From NCBI GenBank assembly GCA_044235645.1, contig JBIIHQ010000003.1, positions 1 through 64,000 of the forward strand: a stretch of DNA of 64,000 nt, given 5' to 3'. Positions 27,249 through 36,597 of the stretch are shown here, piece after piece (position 1 is the first letter of the stretch; each line of letters begins with the position of its first letter). The translations under genes and the position numbers were made by a program. The stretch is from OMIW01 sp044235645. GTDB lineage: Bacteria > Bdellovibrionota_C > UBA2361 > OMIW01. The notes beneath the pieces are model-generated. The model was given only the letters and a program-made list of their open reading frames with translations, did not search any database and had not been told where the DNA came from.

Positions 27249-28568
27249 CTATACAATGGTGCCAGCGCTCATTAATACTCGACCAAAAATAACTTCGACG
27301 GCCCGGGTGTGCCGCTGCACGTCGAATATCTCATCGATCCGTTCCCGCCCAAGCGCTTGCAGCGCCGTGTCATCGCTGAGAATCCTCTCATGAAAGCTTC
27401 GCGCCGCCGAGCCTTCATGAATGGCATCGTGCGCGTGACGTTGGACGATGCGGTACGCCTCTTCACGCGATATGCCGGCATCAGTAAGCGCTATAAGAAC
27501 TGAGCCTGAAAAGATCGTCCCCCTGAGCAGTTCGAGGTTTGACTGCATTCTCTCAGGAAATACTTGGAGGCCTGTGATCAAACCATGAAGCCGATGCAAC
27601 ATATAGTGGGCGACGATGCAGCTATCGGGTGCGACTACCCGTTCAACCGAGCTATGGCTGATATCACGCTCATGCCACAACGGGACGTTCTCGATCGTGG
27701 CATGAGCGTATCCCCGGAGCAGCCGCGCGAGGCCGGTGATATTTTCCGCTGAGATAGGATTTTTCTTGTGGGGCATCGCAGACGAGCCCTTCTGCCCCTT
27801 CGAAAACCCCTCCTCAACCTCCCGCACCTCGGTTCGCTGGAGGTGTCGAAGCTCAACAGCAATTCGCTCGACACTCGCCCCGAGAAGCGCAAGCTCATTA
27901 AAAAACCGCGCGTGACGATCGCGGTGAACGATTTGGGATGGGACCGATTCGGGCTGGAGTCCGAGTCGCGACAGGACATACTGCTCAACCGCCGGCGAGA
28001 CTGAATGATAGGTCCCAACCGCGCCTGCTATCTTACCGGTGCGAATATCCCGAATCGCTCCTGAGAATGAACATAGCCATCGCTGAAGCTCGGCGTACCA
28101 CGAGAGCACCTTGAGCCCGAACGTCGTCGGCTCCGCATGGATACCGTGACTCCTTCCGATGCAGATCGTGAATTTATGCGCCAGCGCAAGCTCGCGGAGG
28201 GCCACGAGCACCTTCTCACACATGTTTTGTATGAGATCACCCGCCTCTCCCAGCTGCACCGCGAAGGCGGTATCGATTAGATCGCTCGACGTCATCCCCC
28301 GATGGAGAAAGCGCGCATCAGGACCGGCGACCTCGGCAACACTCGTGAGAAACGCGATAACATCGTGCTTAAGCTCACGTTCCAGTTCATCGGCTCTTGC
28401 GGGATTTGATATCGCCTTGCTCCGCACAGCAGCAGCAACGCCAGCGGGGACCACCCCCTCCTGCTCCATCCCCTCGAGCGCGAGCAACTCGACCTCGAGC
28501 CACGTCGAATACCGATGCTCATCGGACCAGATCGCTGCCATATCGGGGAGAGTATAACGAGAAATCAT
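27249..28568 (-). CDS. purB: Adenylosuccinate lyase
   Basis: It catalyses two fumarate-releasing steps of purine synthesis (SAICAR to AICAR; adenylosuccinate to AMP). The product of 439 residues has the fumarase/aspartase superfamily signature SSAMPHKKNPISAEN, the TSSDLIDTA segment and the catalytic-histidine region GRSHGIHAEPTTFG. Length is normal for the bacterial short form. Confidence 0.96.
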   Translation of the reverse strand: MISRYTLPDMAAIWSDEHRYSTWLEVELLALEGMEQEGVVPAGVAAAVRSKAISNPARADELERELKHDVIAFLTSVAEVAGPDARFLHRGMTSSDLIDTAFAVQLGEAGDLIQNMCEKVLVALRELALAHKFTICIGRSHGIHAEPTTFGLKVLSWYAELQRWLCSFSGAIRDIRTGKIAGAVGTYHSVSPAVEQYVLSRLGLQPESVPSQIVHRDRHARFFNELALLGASVERIAVELRHLQRTEVREVEEGFSKGQKGSSAMPHKKNPISAENITGLARLLRGYAHATIENVPLWHERDISHSSVERVVAPDSCIVAHYMLHRLHGLITGLQVFPERMQSNLELLRGTIFSGSVLIALTDAGISREEAYRIVQRHAHDAIHEGSAARSFHERILSDDTALQALGRERIDEIFDVQRHTRAVEVIFGRVLMSAGTIV

Positions 28569-28706
28569 GCGAGGGTGCCTTCTAATGAGGGGAGGTAATT
28601 GCCCTAATAAAGGATGAATTGCGCAAAAAGTTCTTGACGAACGCGAGCATTACATGGAGACGGATGGTACCACCTATTTGATGAGCACGCACCTTATGAG
28701 GACGTA

Positions 28707-29507
28707 TCACCCCCCGACAGCCATTCCCTCCAGCAACCCTTCGACACAGAACAGCGGAGTCGCGGTATGCACACTGCCGTAGGTCAAGGTCGCGGTGTAG
28801 CCCGCGCTTCGGTGAGCAGCGAGAGCACGGGTACCCGCTGCGATGGCATGACTGGGGGTATTGCTGTTTTCACTGAGATGACCGAGCACCACCACCGAGA
28901 GCTGGGGATGGGCGCACCCCTCAAGCGCTTCAGCCATCGCATCGTTTGATAGATGGCCGTGCGCCGAGGCGATCCGTTGCTTGAGAGACCATGGATACTC
29001 ACACTCTCGCAGCAACTCGAGATCGTGATTCGATTCGAGGACGATGGCGTTGGCCCCCTGAAGAGCAAAGGTGACATTCGGGGTGACCTTCCCAAGGTCA
29101 GTCGCCTGAACAAAACGAAACCCTCCCCCCTCAATCGCAAATCCGAGAGGGTTGACCGCATCGTGCGCAATACGAAATGGGTGGATCGTGACCTCACCGA
29201 GCGAGAAGCTCTTTCCAGGGCTAATGTGCTCAACCGCAAAAAGGCCCTCGACCTCAGCCGCCGTCTCGGCGGTCGTGTACACCGGGAGCCGCATCCGGTT
29301 CGAGAGGACCCGAAGCCCCGCAATGTGGTCGGAATGTTCGTGGGTCAGGAGAATCCCCTGTACCGTCTTGAGGTCGACCCCCATATCGTGCAACCGCACC
29401 CCCGCCTGTCGCGCTGAGAGGCCACAATCGATAAGAAGTCGGGTATTACCCACCTCGATAAAGGTGCTGTTGGCAGCGCTACCACTCGCCAGGACTGAGA
29501 ATCGCAT
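28707..29507 (-). CDS. MBL-fold metallo-hydrolase (YycJ/WalJ-like)
   Basis: The start chosen is the ATG at 29507, giving MRFSVLASGSAANSTFIEV, the family's usual opening. Upstream in-frame starts at 29519 (ATG) and 29543 (TTG) are open. The metal-binding motif is LTHEHSDHIAG, with further ligands in FRIAHD and ATDLG and a late VLGHLSENSNTP. Proteins of this type are soluble hydrolases or nucleases linked in Gram-positives to cell-wall or DNA maintenance; the substrate here is unknown. Confidence 0.87.
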   Translation of the reverse strand: MRFSVLASGSAANSTFIEVGNTRLLIDCGLSARQAGVRLHDMGVDLKTVQGILLTHEHSDHIAGLRVLSNRMRLPVYTTAETAAEVEGLFAVEHISPGKSFSLGEVTIHPFRIAHDAVNPLGFAIEGGGFRFVQATDLGKVTPNVTFALQGANAIVLESNHDLELLRECEYPWSLKQRIASAHGHLSNDAMAEALEGCAHPQLSVVVLGHLSENSNTPSHAIAAGTRALAAHRSAGYTATLTYGSVHTATPLFCVEGLLEGMAVGG

Positions 29508-29603
29508 GCGCGGGACCATAGCACCCACGCGCGGCAACCTCAATGGATAAGAGGCAATACGAACACCTTCTCACAACGCATCAATCCTGATCAATAATCC
29601 TGA

Positions 29604-30293
29604 TCAACGTAGTACGCTGTCCGAAACCACGGCCCGATATCGGTACGCAATTCCCCCCGTCAAGGCGCGACTCTCGGGATTAACGAATCCCGCTTCGCGC
29701 AACAACTCACAAAAAGCGCCGTCGCACGGGAAGAGGCGCGACGTTTCTGGGAGGTATTCGTATGCTGCTCTATCTCCCGTCACGAGACCTCCCAACCGCG
29801 GCAATATCCATCGGCTGTAGCTTTCGTATACCTTGGCAAAAAAAGCGTTCCGTGGCTGACCAAACTCGAGGACATGGATCGTGCCCCCCGGCTTCAGCAC
29901 CCGATGAAGCTCGCGAAGCCCCGCAAGCGGGTCCTCGAAATTACGCACGCCAAAAGCAACGGTTATGGCATCAAAGGTCGAATCGGCGAACGGTAGTCTC
30001 AACCCATCGCCACACACGAGGCTCTTCAGTCCACGGGCTGCACCAACTTCAAGCATCGGCAAACAAAAATCCACTCCAACCGCAAGCCGACATCGCCGCA
30101 GCAACAGCGCCAACACTCCCCCCGTCCCCGTCGCCACATCGAGCACTGCCGCGGTCGGCGGGACGGCACGAACCAATCCATGCCGCCAAAGCAGATGAAT
30201 CCCCCCACTCAGCACGTTATTCGCAAAATCATACCGCCGTGCTATCCGTCCGAACATCGACTGAACGCTCCGCGCTTGCACCTGAACTGCCAT
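29604..30293 (-). CDS. ubiE/menG: Demethylmenaquinone / ubiquinone C-methyltransferase
   Basis: The product of 229 residues is a SAM-dependent methyltransferase: VQSMFGRIARRYDFANNVLSGG at the N-terminus, motif I LDVATGTGG, DFCLPML, GDGLRLPFADSTFDAITVAFGVRNFED and HRVLKPGG. These are UbiE/MenG signatures. With menF, menD and menH 10 kb away and no ubiquinone gene visible, methylation of demethylmenaquinone is the likely role. Confidence 0.9.
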   Translation of the reverse strand: MAVQVQARSVQSMFGRIARRYDFANNVLSGGIHLLWRHGLVRAVPPTAAVLDVATGTGGVLALLLRRCRLAVGVDFCLPMLEVGAARGLKSLVCGDGLRLPFADSTFDAITVAFGVRNFEDPLAGLRELHRVLKPGGTIHVLEFGQPRNAFFAKVYESYSRWILPRLGGLVTGDRAAYEYLPETSRLFPCDGAFCELLREAGFVNPESRALTGGIAYRYRAVVSDSVLR

Positions 30294-30515
30294 CGGTCAC
30301 CCTCCGCGACTATCCCTGAATGGGGAATCAATCCGGTTCACGACGGCCGATAGCCGCCACGGCGAGCAGAAACGGGGATTGTGCCCCTCTCTTCTCGGGC
30401 TCTACCATACGTGGGGAATATCCCCCAAAGCCCTTGAGTTGCTCCCGAAGCAGTATGCACCGAGTACCCCTCGCCGCAAACCCCACCACCCTGAAATCTT
30501 AGTAAACCACTCCGT

Positions 30516-31649
30516 ATGACCTCATCGTCCCGGCCCCCTTCACCACCGCGCACCACCCGGACACAACGAAAACGGGCACGCGAGCGCGCAGCCCGGGCCA
30601 ACGCTCCCCGCCATCAATTCCAAATACCACCGCGGCATCGGGCGTCTTCAGCTGACCCGACAACCAGTATCGCGGCTCTCCCCCCCAAAGATCACCCCTC
30701 TCGGAACGGCGCCTCTTCGCATCACGCCACGATGCCTCCAATACCATTACCCTCGGCGCACGGTGCCGAGGGGGTCATTCATTCAGCTCTTCCCTCCTCC
30801 TCCCCCTCCCTCTTAGCAGAGCTTCCCCTCGCACTCGCGGTTAGTGGCGCGGGGCTCCTCGGAGTTGTCGTCTCGTTAGGGATAATCCTGAGAGGGGACA
30901 TACTATTTCCCCACCGCATCCAAGCGCTCTTAGCGGTTTTGATTGCGGCCGCAACCTGGTCACTTTGTAGTCGCGGTGCCCCCCTCCTTCCGAAAATTAG
31001 CCCTCGCTGGGCCCGCATCTGTGCAAGCGGAATATTTCTTTTAGCGATTTTTTTCCTCCTCGCCGCCGTGCATCGGACGAAGGAGATGCTCGCTTATATA
31101 AACGGGGGATTTAATGCCTTCTTGATCCTCACCCTTGCTTTAACAGCCGACGCTGTTTTAAAGGTACGCCAGCGACTCGACCTCCGATATGTGGCCGTTT
31201 TCTCGTGGGCAACCATGCTCGGAGCACTCTCACTTGCGACCATGCTCGGTGGGTGGGACGTCGGCTCGGCGATAATAGCGACTGGCTATGGAGCTCTCTG
31301 CGCAGCCGTCGCCCTCGCGACGGATCGACCATTGAGCGCCAAAAGGTCGGCTCCTGCGTATCGCTCGCTCGTGTTCGCAGGAGCCGTTTCCCTCCCGGCT
31401 CTCGCAGTGCTTTCGGGACAACCGCCATGGTATCTGGTGACCTATGCTCTCCTTATTCCCACGTTCTTTCACCTCCGCCCTCTTACGCCCTCCACCCCTT
31501 TTCCCTCGCCTTTCCGGTCGCTGAGTCTCGCTGCCTGGTTTTTGGGATGCTTGGTGATGCTTGCTCTCGTGAATGCCTATCTCGCAAAGGAGCCGCAAAG
31601 GGATAAAATTTCAGATGAAAAAGCTGCTCAGGCCACAGTACGTGAGTAG
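30516..31649 (+). CDS. Multi-pass membrane protein of unknown function
   Basis: The product has up to 377 residues. The first about 100 are basic, Pro/Ser-rich and probably disordered; an ATG at 30732 (residue 73) is an alternative start. About nine hydrophobic segments follow (for example SGAGLLGVVVSLGIIL, ICASGIFLLAIFFLLAAVH, FNAFLILTLALTADAVL, SLSLAAWFLGCLVMLALVNAY). No family motif is visible. UbiA-type Asp-rich motifs were looked for and are absent. It is divergent from ubiE/menG. Confidence 0.65.
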   Translation: MTSSSRPPSPPRTTRTQRKRARERAARANAPRHQFQIPPRHRASSADPTTSIAALPPKDHPSRNGASSHHATMPPIPLPSAHGAEGVIHSALPSSSPSLLAELPLALAVSGAGLLGVVVSLGIILRGDILFPHRIQALLAVLIAAATWSLCSRGAPLLPKISPRWARICASGIFLLAIFFLLAAVHRTKEMLAYINGGFNAFLILTLALTADAVLKVRQRLDLRYVAVFSWATMLGALSLATMLGGWDVGSAIIATGYGALCAAVALATDRPLSAKRSAPAYRSLVFAGAVSLPALAVLSGQPPWYLVTYALLIPTFFHLRPLTPSTPFPSPFRSLSLAAWFLGCLVMLALVNAYLAKEPQRDKISDEKAAQATVRE

Positions 31650-31762
31650 TTCCTCCCTGATTTTCCGGTCATAGTAATTTAACTCTTCCCATGACCCTCA
31701 CCCTCTGCAAGGATCGTCTCTATCACGCGTTAGCCGCACCCGCGATTCCGGAGAAATAATTT

Positions 31763-32845
31763 ATGCAGCTATCAGGCGATATCGTTTTCACCTCAGGGGC
31801 CGTCGGAGATACCGATATCTGGCGACTTGATCTCGAAACCCGGGCACTCACCCAACTCACCACCGGCAATGATATGAACGAGCAACCTCGCTGGTCCCCC
31901 AGCGGGAGTCGCATAGCCTTCATCTCAAACCGCGACAAAGGCATTCCAAAACTTTTTATCATGGGGGCGAATGGGGGACAGGTAACTCAACTCACCAAAG
32001 GCGACCATTTTTGTGATGGCGTCTCGTGGTTCCCCGATGGACAGCGGATCCTCTTCAGCGGAAACCTTCAGCAATCAGATGAGATAGACCTTTTCTCGAT
32101 TGACACGCGAAATCAACAACCACCCCTCAAGGTAATGACCGGAGAGGGCATCGAATCTGGGCCCTGCGTCTCTCCCGACGGCTCGCATATTCTCTACTGC
32201 GTTGCCTCCGAATCCGAGGAGCCGGGCCTTCCCCGAAATTATGATATCTGGGAGTATCATATCCAGTCTGGAAGGCGAAACCAGATGACCGATCATCTTC
32301 TTCGGGATTTTTCCGCCCGCTACGCTCCAGATGGACATCGTATCGCCTTCATATCGCAAAGGACCCGAGGAGACGAAGAAGAGCTCACAAAAGCCTTTGC
32401 CCATCTGCAACACCTCGTGCTCACCTCGGCGCCAATTCGCGAGATTGATAACGCTATCCGTGCGGTTCAGGGACTTGAGCGACGAGCCGATCTCTGGCTC
32501 TTAGATCGACATCAACCCAAACTCGCTTATCCGTTAACGTCGGGCCGCCTCGTCTCTGCCTCATTCACCTGGTCTCCCGATGGTCGATACATATGCTATG
32601 CAGCAGCAGAACCCGAAAGTGACGGCGTGACCCGGCTTCACGTCGTCGATGTCAAAACGGGAGAATCAGAACCTCTCGAATTCGACCGAACCCCCCTGAT
32701 GGTAGAGCTCAAAACAGATGATGCCCGCCTCCTCAGCCGCACAGGCCTCGGTTGGCTGATACCCGATTTTCTGCAAAGAAGGATGGTGCCCCGGGTGGTT
32801 CATGGGTCAGAGTACCAACCAGACTGGCGGGGCGAGGCTGGGTGA
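31763..32845 (+). CDS. TolB-like beta-propeller (PD40/WD40-like) protein
   Basis: The product of 360 residues has at least five PD40-type repeats with the motif W/S-P-D/S-G-xx-I (PRWSPSGSRIAFISN, VSWFPDGQRILFSG, PCVSPDGSHILYC, RYAPDGHRIAFIS, FTWSPDGRYICYAA), forming a propeller like the C-terminal domain of TolB. Unlike TolB it has no signal peptide in this frame and lacks an obvious N-terminal TolB domain. A start within 31763 fits the propeller exactly. Function unknown. Confidence 0.75.
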   Translation: MQLSGDIVFTSGAVGDTDIWRLDLETRALTQLTTGNDMNEQPRWSPSGSRIAFISNRDKGIPKLFIMGANGGQVTQLTKGDHFCDGVSWFPDGQRILFSGNLQQSDEIDLFSIDTRNQQPPLKVMTGEGIESGPCVSPDGSHILYCVASESEEPGLPRNYDIWEYHIQSGRRNQMTDHLLRDFSARYAPDGHRIAFISQRTRGDEEELTKAFAHLQHLVLTSAPIREIDNAIRAVQGLERRADLWLLDRHQPKLAYPLTSGRLVSASFTWSPDGRYICYAAAEPESDGVTRLHVVDVKTGESEPLEFDRTPLMVELKTDDARLLSRTGLGWLIPDFLQRRMVPRVVHGSEYQPDWRGEAG

Positions 32846-33034
32846 TGGTTAAGTAAGCGTTCTCTCAGATGTCGCCACGTCAGTATAAATCGTTTGCCCC
32901 TGAGCTACCACTCGGTCGAGAGTCTGTCACAAAGGTCCCCGAGCGAATGCAGATCCTCTCAGAGATCTTTTGCGCGAAATCGTCCGCAACAGTGTCTGAG
33001 GTTACCCGATTGTCATTGAAGGTAATCATCAATT

Positions 33035-34147
33035 TCACCTCGGGTAAAGTTTGTAGTACCTCGAAAGAACATCAGGAGCGGAAGGATTATCGTAGCGTGG
33101 AGTGTTACGCATGGCCTCTATGTGAGCGTTGACCACATCACTCGATACCGGCTCCACAAAGATCGTCGCCCCCTTATCAGGCCCGCCTACCGTAAGATTC
33201 GGGGAAATTGCCACATGAACTCCAGCAACCCGCCCATCCACGACGTAGGCAGAGCCACTTGTTCCTGGCTCCGTCGGGAAAGTAGAGTGGTACCCGAGGA
33301 CGCTCGCGGCAACCCCTTCGATGCCTTTCGGGTGAAGGTTTGATGCCGGCCCGTTCGTAGATGCCGTATAAACACCGACGTTATTAGCCATAATCTCAAC
33401 CTGAGCCCCTTCAGCTCCTAATTCCTGCCGGGAAGTGATGCCGAGCCCCGTTGCCGCGACAGTATCACAAAGCCCTTGCGGATCTTTTTCCGTACCGTCA
33501 CACGATGGACCAAATGTCCCTGCAGGCGCCCCCGCAACAAGGGTTGCGGATGTGGTCAGAAGGTCCCGACGTCCGTCCGGGGAAATCGCTGCAACGGGCA
33601 ACCGCGGTCCACCAGCCGGGACCGTGAAGGACACCAAAGCCAAGTCTGGCTGCCCTCCGGAGGGTTTTGAAGATACCCGATCCACCGGATAAATCCCGTC
33701 CTTGGTTATCACATGCGGTGGCACCGATCCCTTCTTGTCAGGTGCCGTTGGATCGTTGAACACCCATCCAGGCTCTACCCGTCCGGAGGATGAATAGGGA
33801 ACGTGACCTGCTGTGAGGGCATAGTACGTCATGGAACCATCCGGATTGCTCTGCGAGTGAACGACCATTCCTGAGCCCGGATCGCCAGCTCCTTGAATCT
33901 CAACGATCCCCCCTTTGAGCACCTTATTCTGTAAACCTATGGCCGCCGAAGGTACGGATATCGAGCCTCGAGGTAGAGGCATCGTTTGAAATAACTCCGC
34001 CCGGGGGGGAGCGCTTGCACCAAGAGGTGACGGGCGAATGCCAGCAGTACCTGGACCCACGGGCGGAAGAGTCGCTGTACCCTTGCCCTCTTCTGCGGGA
34101 TGAGGAGGTTGAATCGGAGGTGTCGGAAGTGATTGACCTATTGGCAT
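33035..34147 (-). CDS. Trypsin-like serine protease
   Basis: The start is uncertain. The ATG at 34147 gives about 370 residues; a TTG at 34171 is also open. A proline-rich N-terminal 55 residues precede a chymotrypsin-like fold. Catalytic residues appear as His in YALTAGHVP, Asp in GQPDLALVSF and Ser in FPTEPGTSGSAYVVDGRVAGVHV. The Ser region reads GTSGSA rather than GDSGGP, as in HtrA/Glu-endopeptidase-like proteases. No clear signal peptide is visible. The gene is isolated, convergent with the TolB-like gene; 32846-33034 between them holds nothing recognisable. Confidence 0.75.
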   Translation of the reverse strand: MPIGQSLPTPPIQPPHPAEEGKGTATLPPVGPGTAGIRPSPLGASAPPRAELFQTMPLPRGSISVPSAAIGLQNKVLKGGIVEIQGAGDPGSGMVVHSQSNPDGSMTYYALTAGHVPYSSSGRVEPGWVFNDPTAPDKKGSVPPHVITKDGIYPVDRVSSKPSGGQPDLALVSFTVPAGGPRLPVAAISPDGRRDLLTTSATLVAGAPAGTFGPSCDGTEKDPQGLCDTVAATGLGITSRQELGAEGAQVEIMANNVGVYTASTNGPASNLHPKGIEGVAASVLGYHSTFPTEPGTSGSAYVVDGRVAGVHVAISPNLTVGGPDKGATIFVEPVSSDVVNAHIEAMRNTPRYDNPSAPDVLSRYYKLYPR

Positions 34148-34338
34148 GGCGTTCCACACGGAGAAAGTCAAATCACAAGGTGTCGCTCTTGCTTTTGCTT
34201 TCGAATTGTTAAGCCTTTCGTCAAGAAGAAGAGGAGGTTATCACTCATGCAGCCAATACATTGCGACGTCTTCGACATCCCTTCTCAAGAGTTATGCAAG
34301 AGAAAAGTTTGGAGGTTCAAAAAATAAATAAGCTGCTC

Positions 34339-35553
34339 TCATTTTATCCAATGAACCGAATTTTTTGCCCCCCAATCCCGCCGAACCTTCCCCCAAAAGC
34401 CAAAAAACCCACCCCCCGCCGCCGGCATGTACCGCGTATCCCAAACTCTCCGATGCCAACCCACTGACACCCCGCGCAATTCAAGCTGCTCGGCAAGATG
34501 CTCCACAGCGATTCGCCCCTCGCCAACAGGCGGAATAAACGTATGAACGGTCGGGGTGGGGGATTGTTTTACGAGGGGGAAAAGTTCCTCGGCGGTTCTG
34601 ACAAGCGGGGCTTCCACCCTGGTGGCAGTGTCAGCTCGGAGCCGGGTTATATGGGCACGTACCCGCTCGCTCAACGAGGTAAGCTCGAGATCGAGCACGG
34701 CATATCTAAACCGCTGCGTCGCCTCTTGAGTCTTCCCGTCAAGGGGGCTACCCTCCCCCCTTCTCCATTCCTCAGCAAGGTCCGCCGAAAGATCATCATC
34801 GTGCAGCAAAATAATCGATCCGGGTGGTGGCGGAGCTGTTGATACCTCGCGCAGCGGCTCACACGGCGGGTGATTTACCCCTTCCGGCCCATTGAACACC
34901 GCATCTACCGCGAGCTGGCCTTCCGACGGCACCCACCGGCCCTCTGAAAAGGTTGCGATATTGTCAGGCCGCGCGAGATAGATTTTACCAGCGGTGTGTC
35001 GCCCTGCCACCCAACGCCACGAAAGGGTGTTCGAGGCGGGATCGCCATCAAGAAGATGGTGATACATCAATGAAGCTCCGAGCTGCCACGGTAGCTTCAG
35101 AGTGAAGATCCAGACACTCGCAAACCACATCCTGGTGTGATTGTGTAGATAACCCGTATTCTTCAGCTCAGCGACCCAGTCATTGAAGAACGAGAGTTTT
35201 GTTTGCCCCTCGCACGCACCAAGATAGAGAGAATCTTTCTGATATTGCTCCCTTAACAGCGCAACCTCGTCGTGATACGTCGACCACACCGATGGTCTCA
35301 TCTCGAGCCACCCTTTCCAGTAGGTGCGCCACAGAATCTCTTGAATGAACTTCTCCGCCACCGACAGGGAATACCGTGCCATCACCGCGCGAGCACACTC
35401 CTCCTCAGTGATGACCCGATACCGAATCCAGTGCGAAAGCCGCGATACCTCTTGGTACCCCGCCCGCACATAATTCCTCTCCCGTCCGTACCGCGGCACG
35501 GCGGGCAGAAACTCCTCGAGTCTCCGAAGAGCTTCGTCGCGAGCGCTCATCAT
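34339..35553 (-). CDS. Photolyase-like FAD-binding protein with permuted domain order
   Basis: The product of 404 residues starts at the first of two adjacent ATGs after GGGAAATC. It begins directly with the photolyase/cryptochrome FAD domain: RLSHWIRYRVITEEECARAV, ILWRTYWKGWLEMRPSVW, NTGYLHNHTRMWFASVWIFTLKLPWQLGASLMYHHLLDGDPASNTLSWRWVAGRHTAGK (quoted in parts of the 180 N-terminal residues). The usual N-terminal antenna domain is absent. Instead residues about 245-404 form an alpha/beta domain (PGSIILLHDDDLSADLA..., VEHLAEQLELRGVSVGW). A related 'FAD domain first' family exists in other bacteria. Whether it repairs DNA or senses light is unknown. Confidence 0.85.
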   Translation of the reverse strand: MMSARDEALRRLEEFLPAVPRYGRERNYVRAGYQEVSRLSHWIRYRVITEEECARAVMARYSLSVAEKFIQEILWRTYWKGWLEMRPSVWSTYHDEVALLREQYQKDSLYLGACEGQTKLSFFNDWVAELKNTGYLHNHTRMWFASVWIFTLKLPWQLGASLMYHHLLDGDPASNTLSWRWVAGRHTAGKIYLARPDNIATFSEGRWVPSEGQLAVDAVFNGPEGVNHPPCEPLREVSTAPPPPGSIILLHDDDLSADLAEEWRRGEGSPLDGKTQEATQRFRYAVLDLELTSLSERVRAHITRLRADTATRVEAPLVRTAEELFPLVKQSPTPTVHTFIPPVGEGRIAVEHLAEQLELRGVSVGWHRRVWDTRYMPAAGGGFFGFWGKVRRDWGAKNSVHWIK

Positions 35554-35583
35554 GATTTCCCAGAATAAAAATTCTCTCCCCGA

Positions 35584-35946
35584 TTATTGGTAAAGCGCAA
35601 GACCGAGGGTGACCACCAATAATAGTGCCGCGGGTGCCCACAATACCGCCCGATCCCTCACCTTGGCCCGCACCAGAAGGGCGCAGACCATCATCAGCGC
35701 AAGCCCTGACGAACTCATACAACGGATGGTGGGGCTAAAAAATCCTACAAGCAACCCGAGTCCCCCGAGTATTTCCAAACTCCCGGTTAGTCGCTGGATA
35801 GAGCGCAATCCCCACCGTTCAAACTCAGCGGTCAACGCCCGAGAAAAAAAACAGGCGATCCCGTACACAAGAAACGCAACGGCAGTGCCGAGCTGAACAA
35901 GGGAAAAAAGTATCGGGATCATCGAGCTAAAAAAAAGTCTAACCAA
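35584..35946 (-). CDS. DoxX-like small membrane protein
   Basis: The product of 120 residues has four hydrophobic helices (ILFSLVQLGTAVAFLVYGIACF; LEILGGLGLLVGFF; SSGLALMMVCALLVRAKV; LWAPAALLLVVTLGLALYQ), with the GSLEILGGLGLL turn typical of DoxX/DoxD-like proteins. Biochemical role unknown. It is divergent from a similar gene at 36017, a paired arrangement. Confidence 0.72.
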   Translation of the reverse strand: MVRLFFSSMIPILFSLVQLGTAVAFLVYGIACFFSRALTAEFERWGLRSIQRLTGSLEILGGLGLLVGFFSPTIRCMSSSGLALMMVCALLVRAKVRDRAVLWAPAALLLVVTLGLALYQ

Positions 35947-36016
35947 GCATGACCCTCCATGCTACCGTTTGACGTGAGGGTAGTGTCAACCCACATTCAT
36001 CCCTGAGAGCTTCTTT

Positions 36017-36388
36017 ATGATTTCATCCACAATCGCCCCCCTCCTTCAGATTATCATCGCGTGTGGTCTTCTGAATGTATGGTTGGTAAGATTCAATCGA
36101 AGCACCGCCTATCGGGGTGGGAATGCGACTAACCTGGTCGAGGAGTTCGCGGTCTACGGACTATCCCCCACCTTCTGCTATGCAATCGGAGCGCTCAAAG
36201 TGGGCTCGGCGCTCGTCTTGCTTCTCGGCCTGAAGCTTCCCTTTCTTGTCGCCCCTGCTGCAGCACTCGTTGCCGCTTTGATGGTAGGGGCGGTCGCCAT
36301 GCACGCCAAGGTGAAAGACCCCGTTAAAAAGGCGATCCCCGCGTCACTGATGCTGGCGATGAGTGTGGCACTTTATTGGAGCGTTTGA
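36017..36388 (+). CDS. DoxX-like small membrane protein
   Basis: The product of 123 residues has four helices, with IGALKVGSALVLLLGLKLP (the DoxX-type K/E-x-G...LLLGL turn) and the loop MHAKVKDPVKKAIPA. It resembles the divergent neighbour in length and topology, although the sequences are not close. Both may be paralogous membrane proteins with a shared 70-base promoter region. Confidence 0.72.
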   Translation: MISSTIAPLLQIIIACGLLNVWLVRFNRSTAYRGGNATNLVEEFAVYGLSPTFCYAIGALKVGSALVLLLGLKLPFLVAPAAALVAALMVGAVAMHAKVKDPVKKAIPASLMLAMSVALYWSV

Positions 36389-36597
36389 GTACTAATAAGT
36401 CCCACATAATCGTTTTCGTCCAGCCCGCGGTGGTTGAGGCGCCCTTTTTTACTCTTCCGGTAAAGTCAGCCCTGGAATAGGGGCAAACATCCCCGCGCCC
36501 AACACCTCCCTCGGCGCACACCTCGCCTCTCGATTGACGCACCGTGCTCCCCAACGTACCATAGAGCTGGTTGTTTTTATTAATTCTATGGCACACC

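Noticed and set aside
30516..31649. UbiA-type prenyltransferase (MenA) beside ubiE/menG
   Set aside because: It has a similar number of membrane helices but lacks the two Asp-rich motifs.
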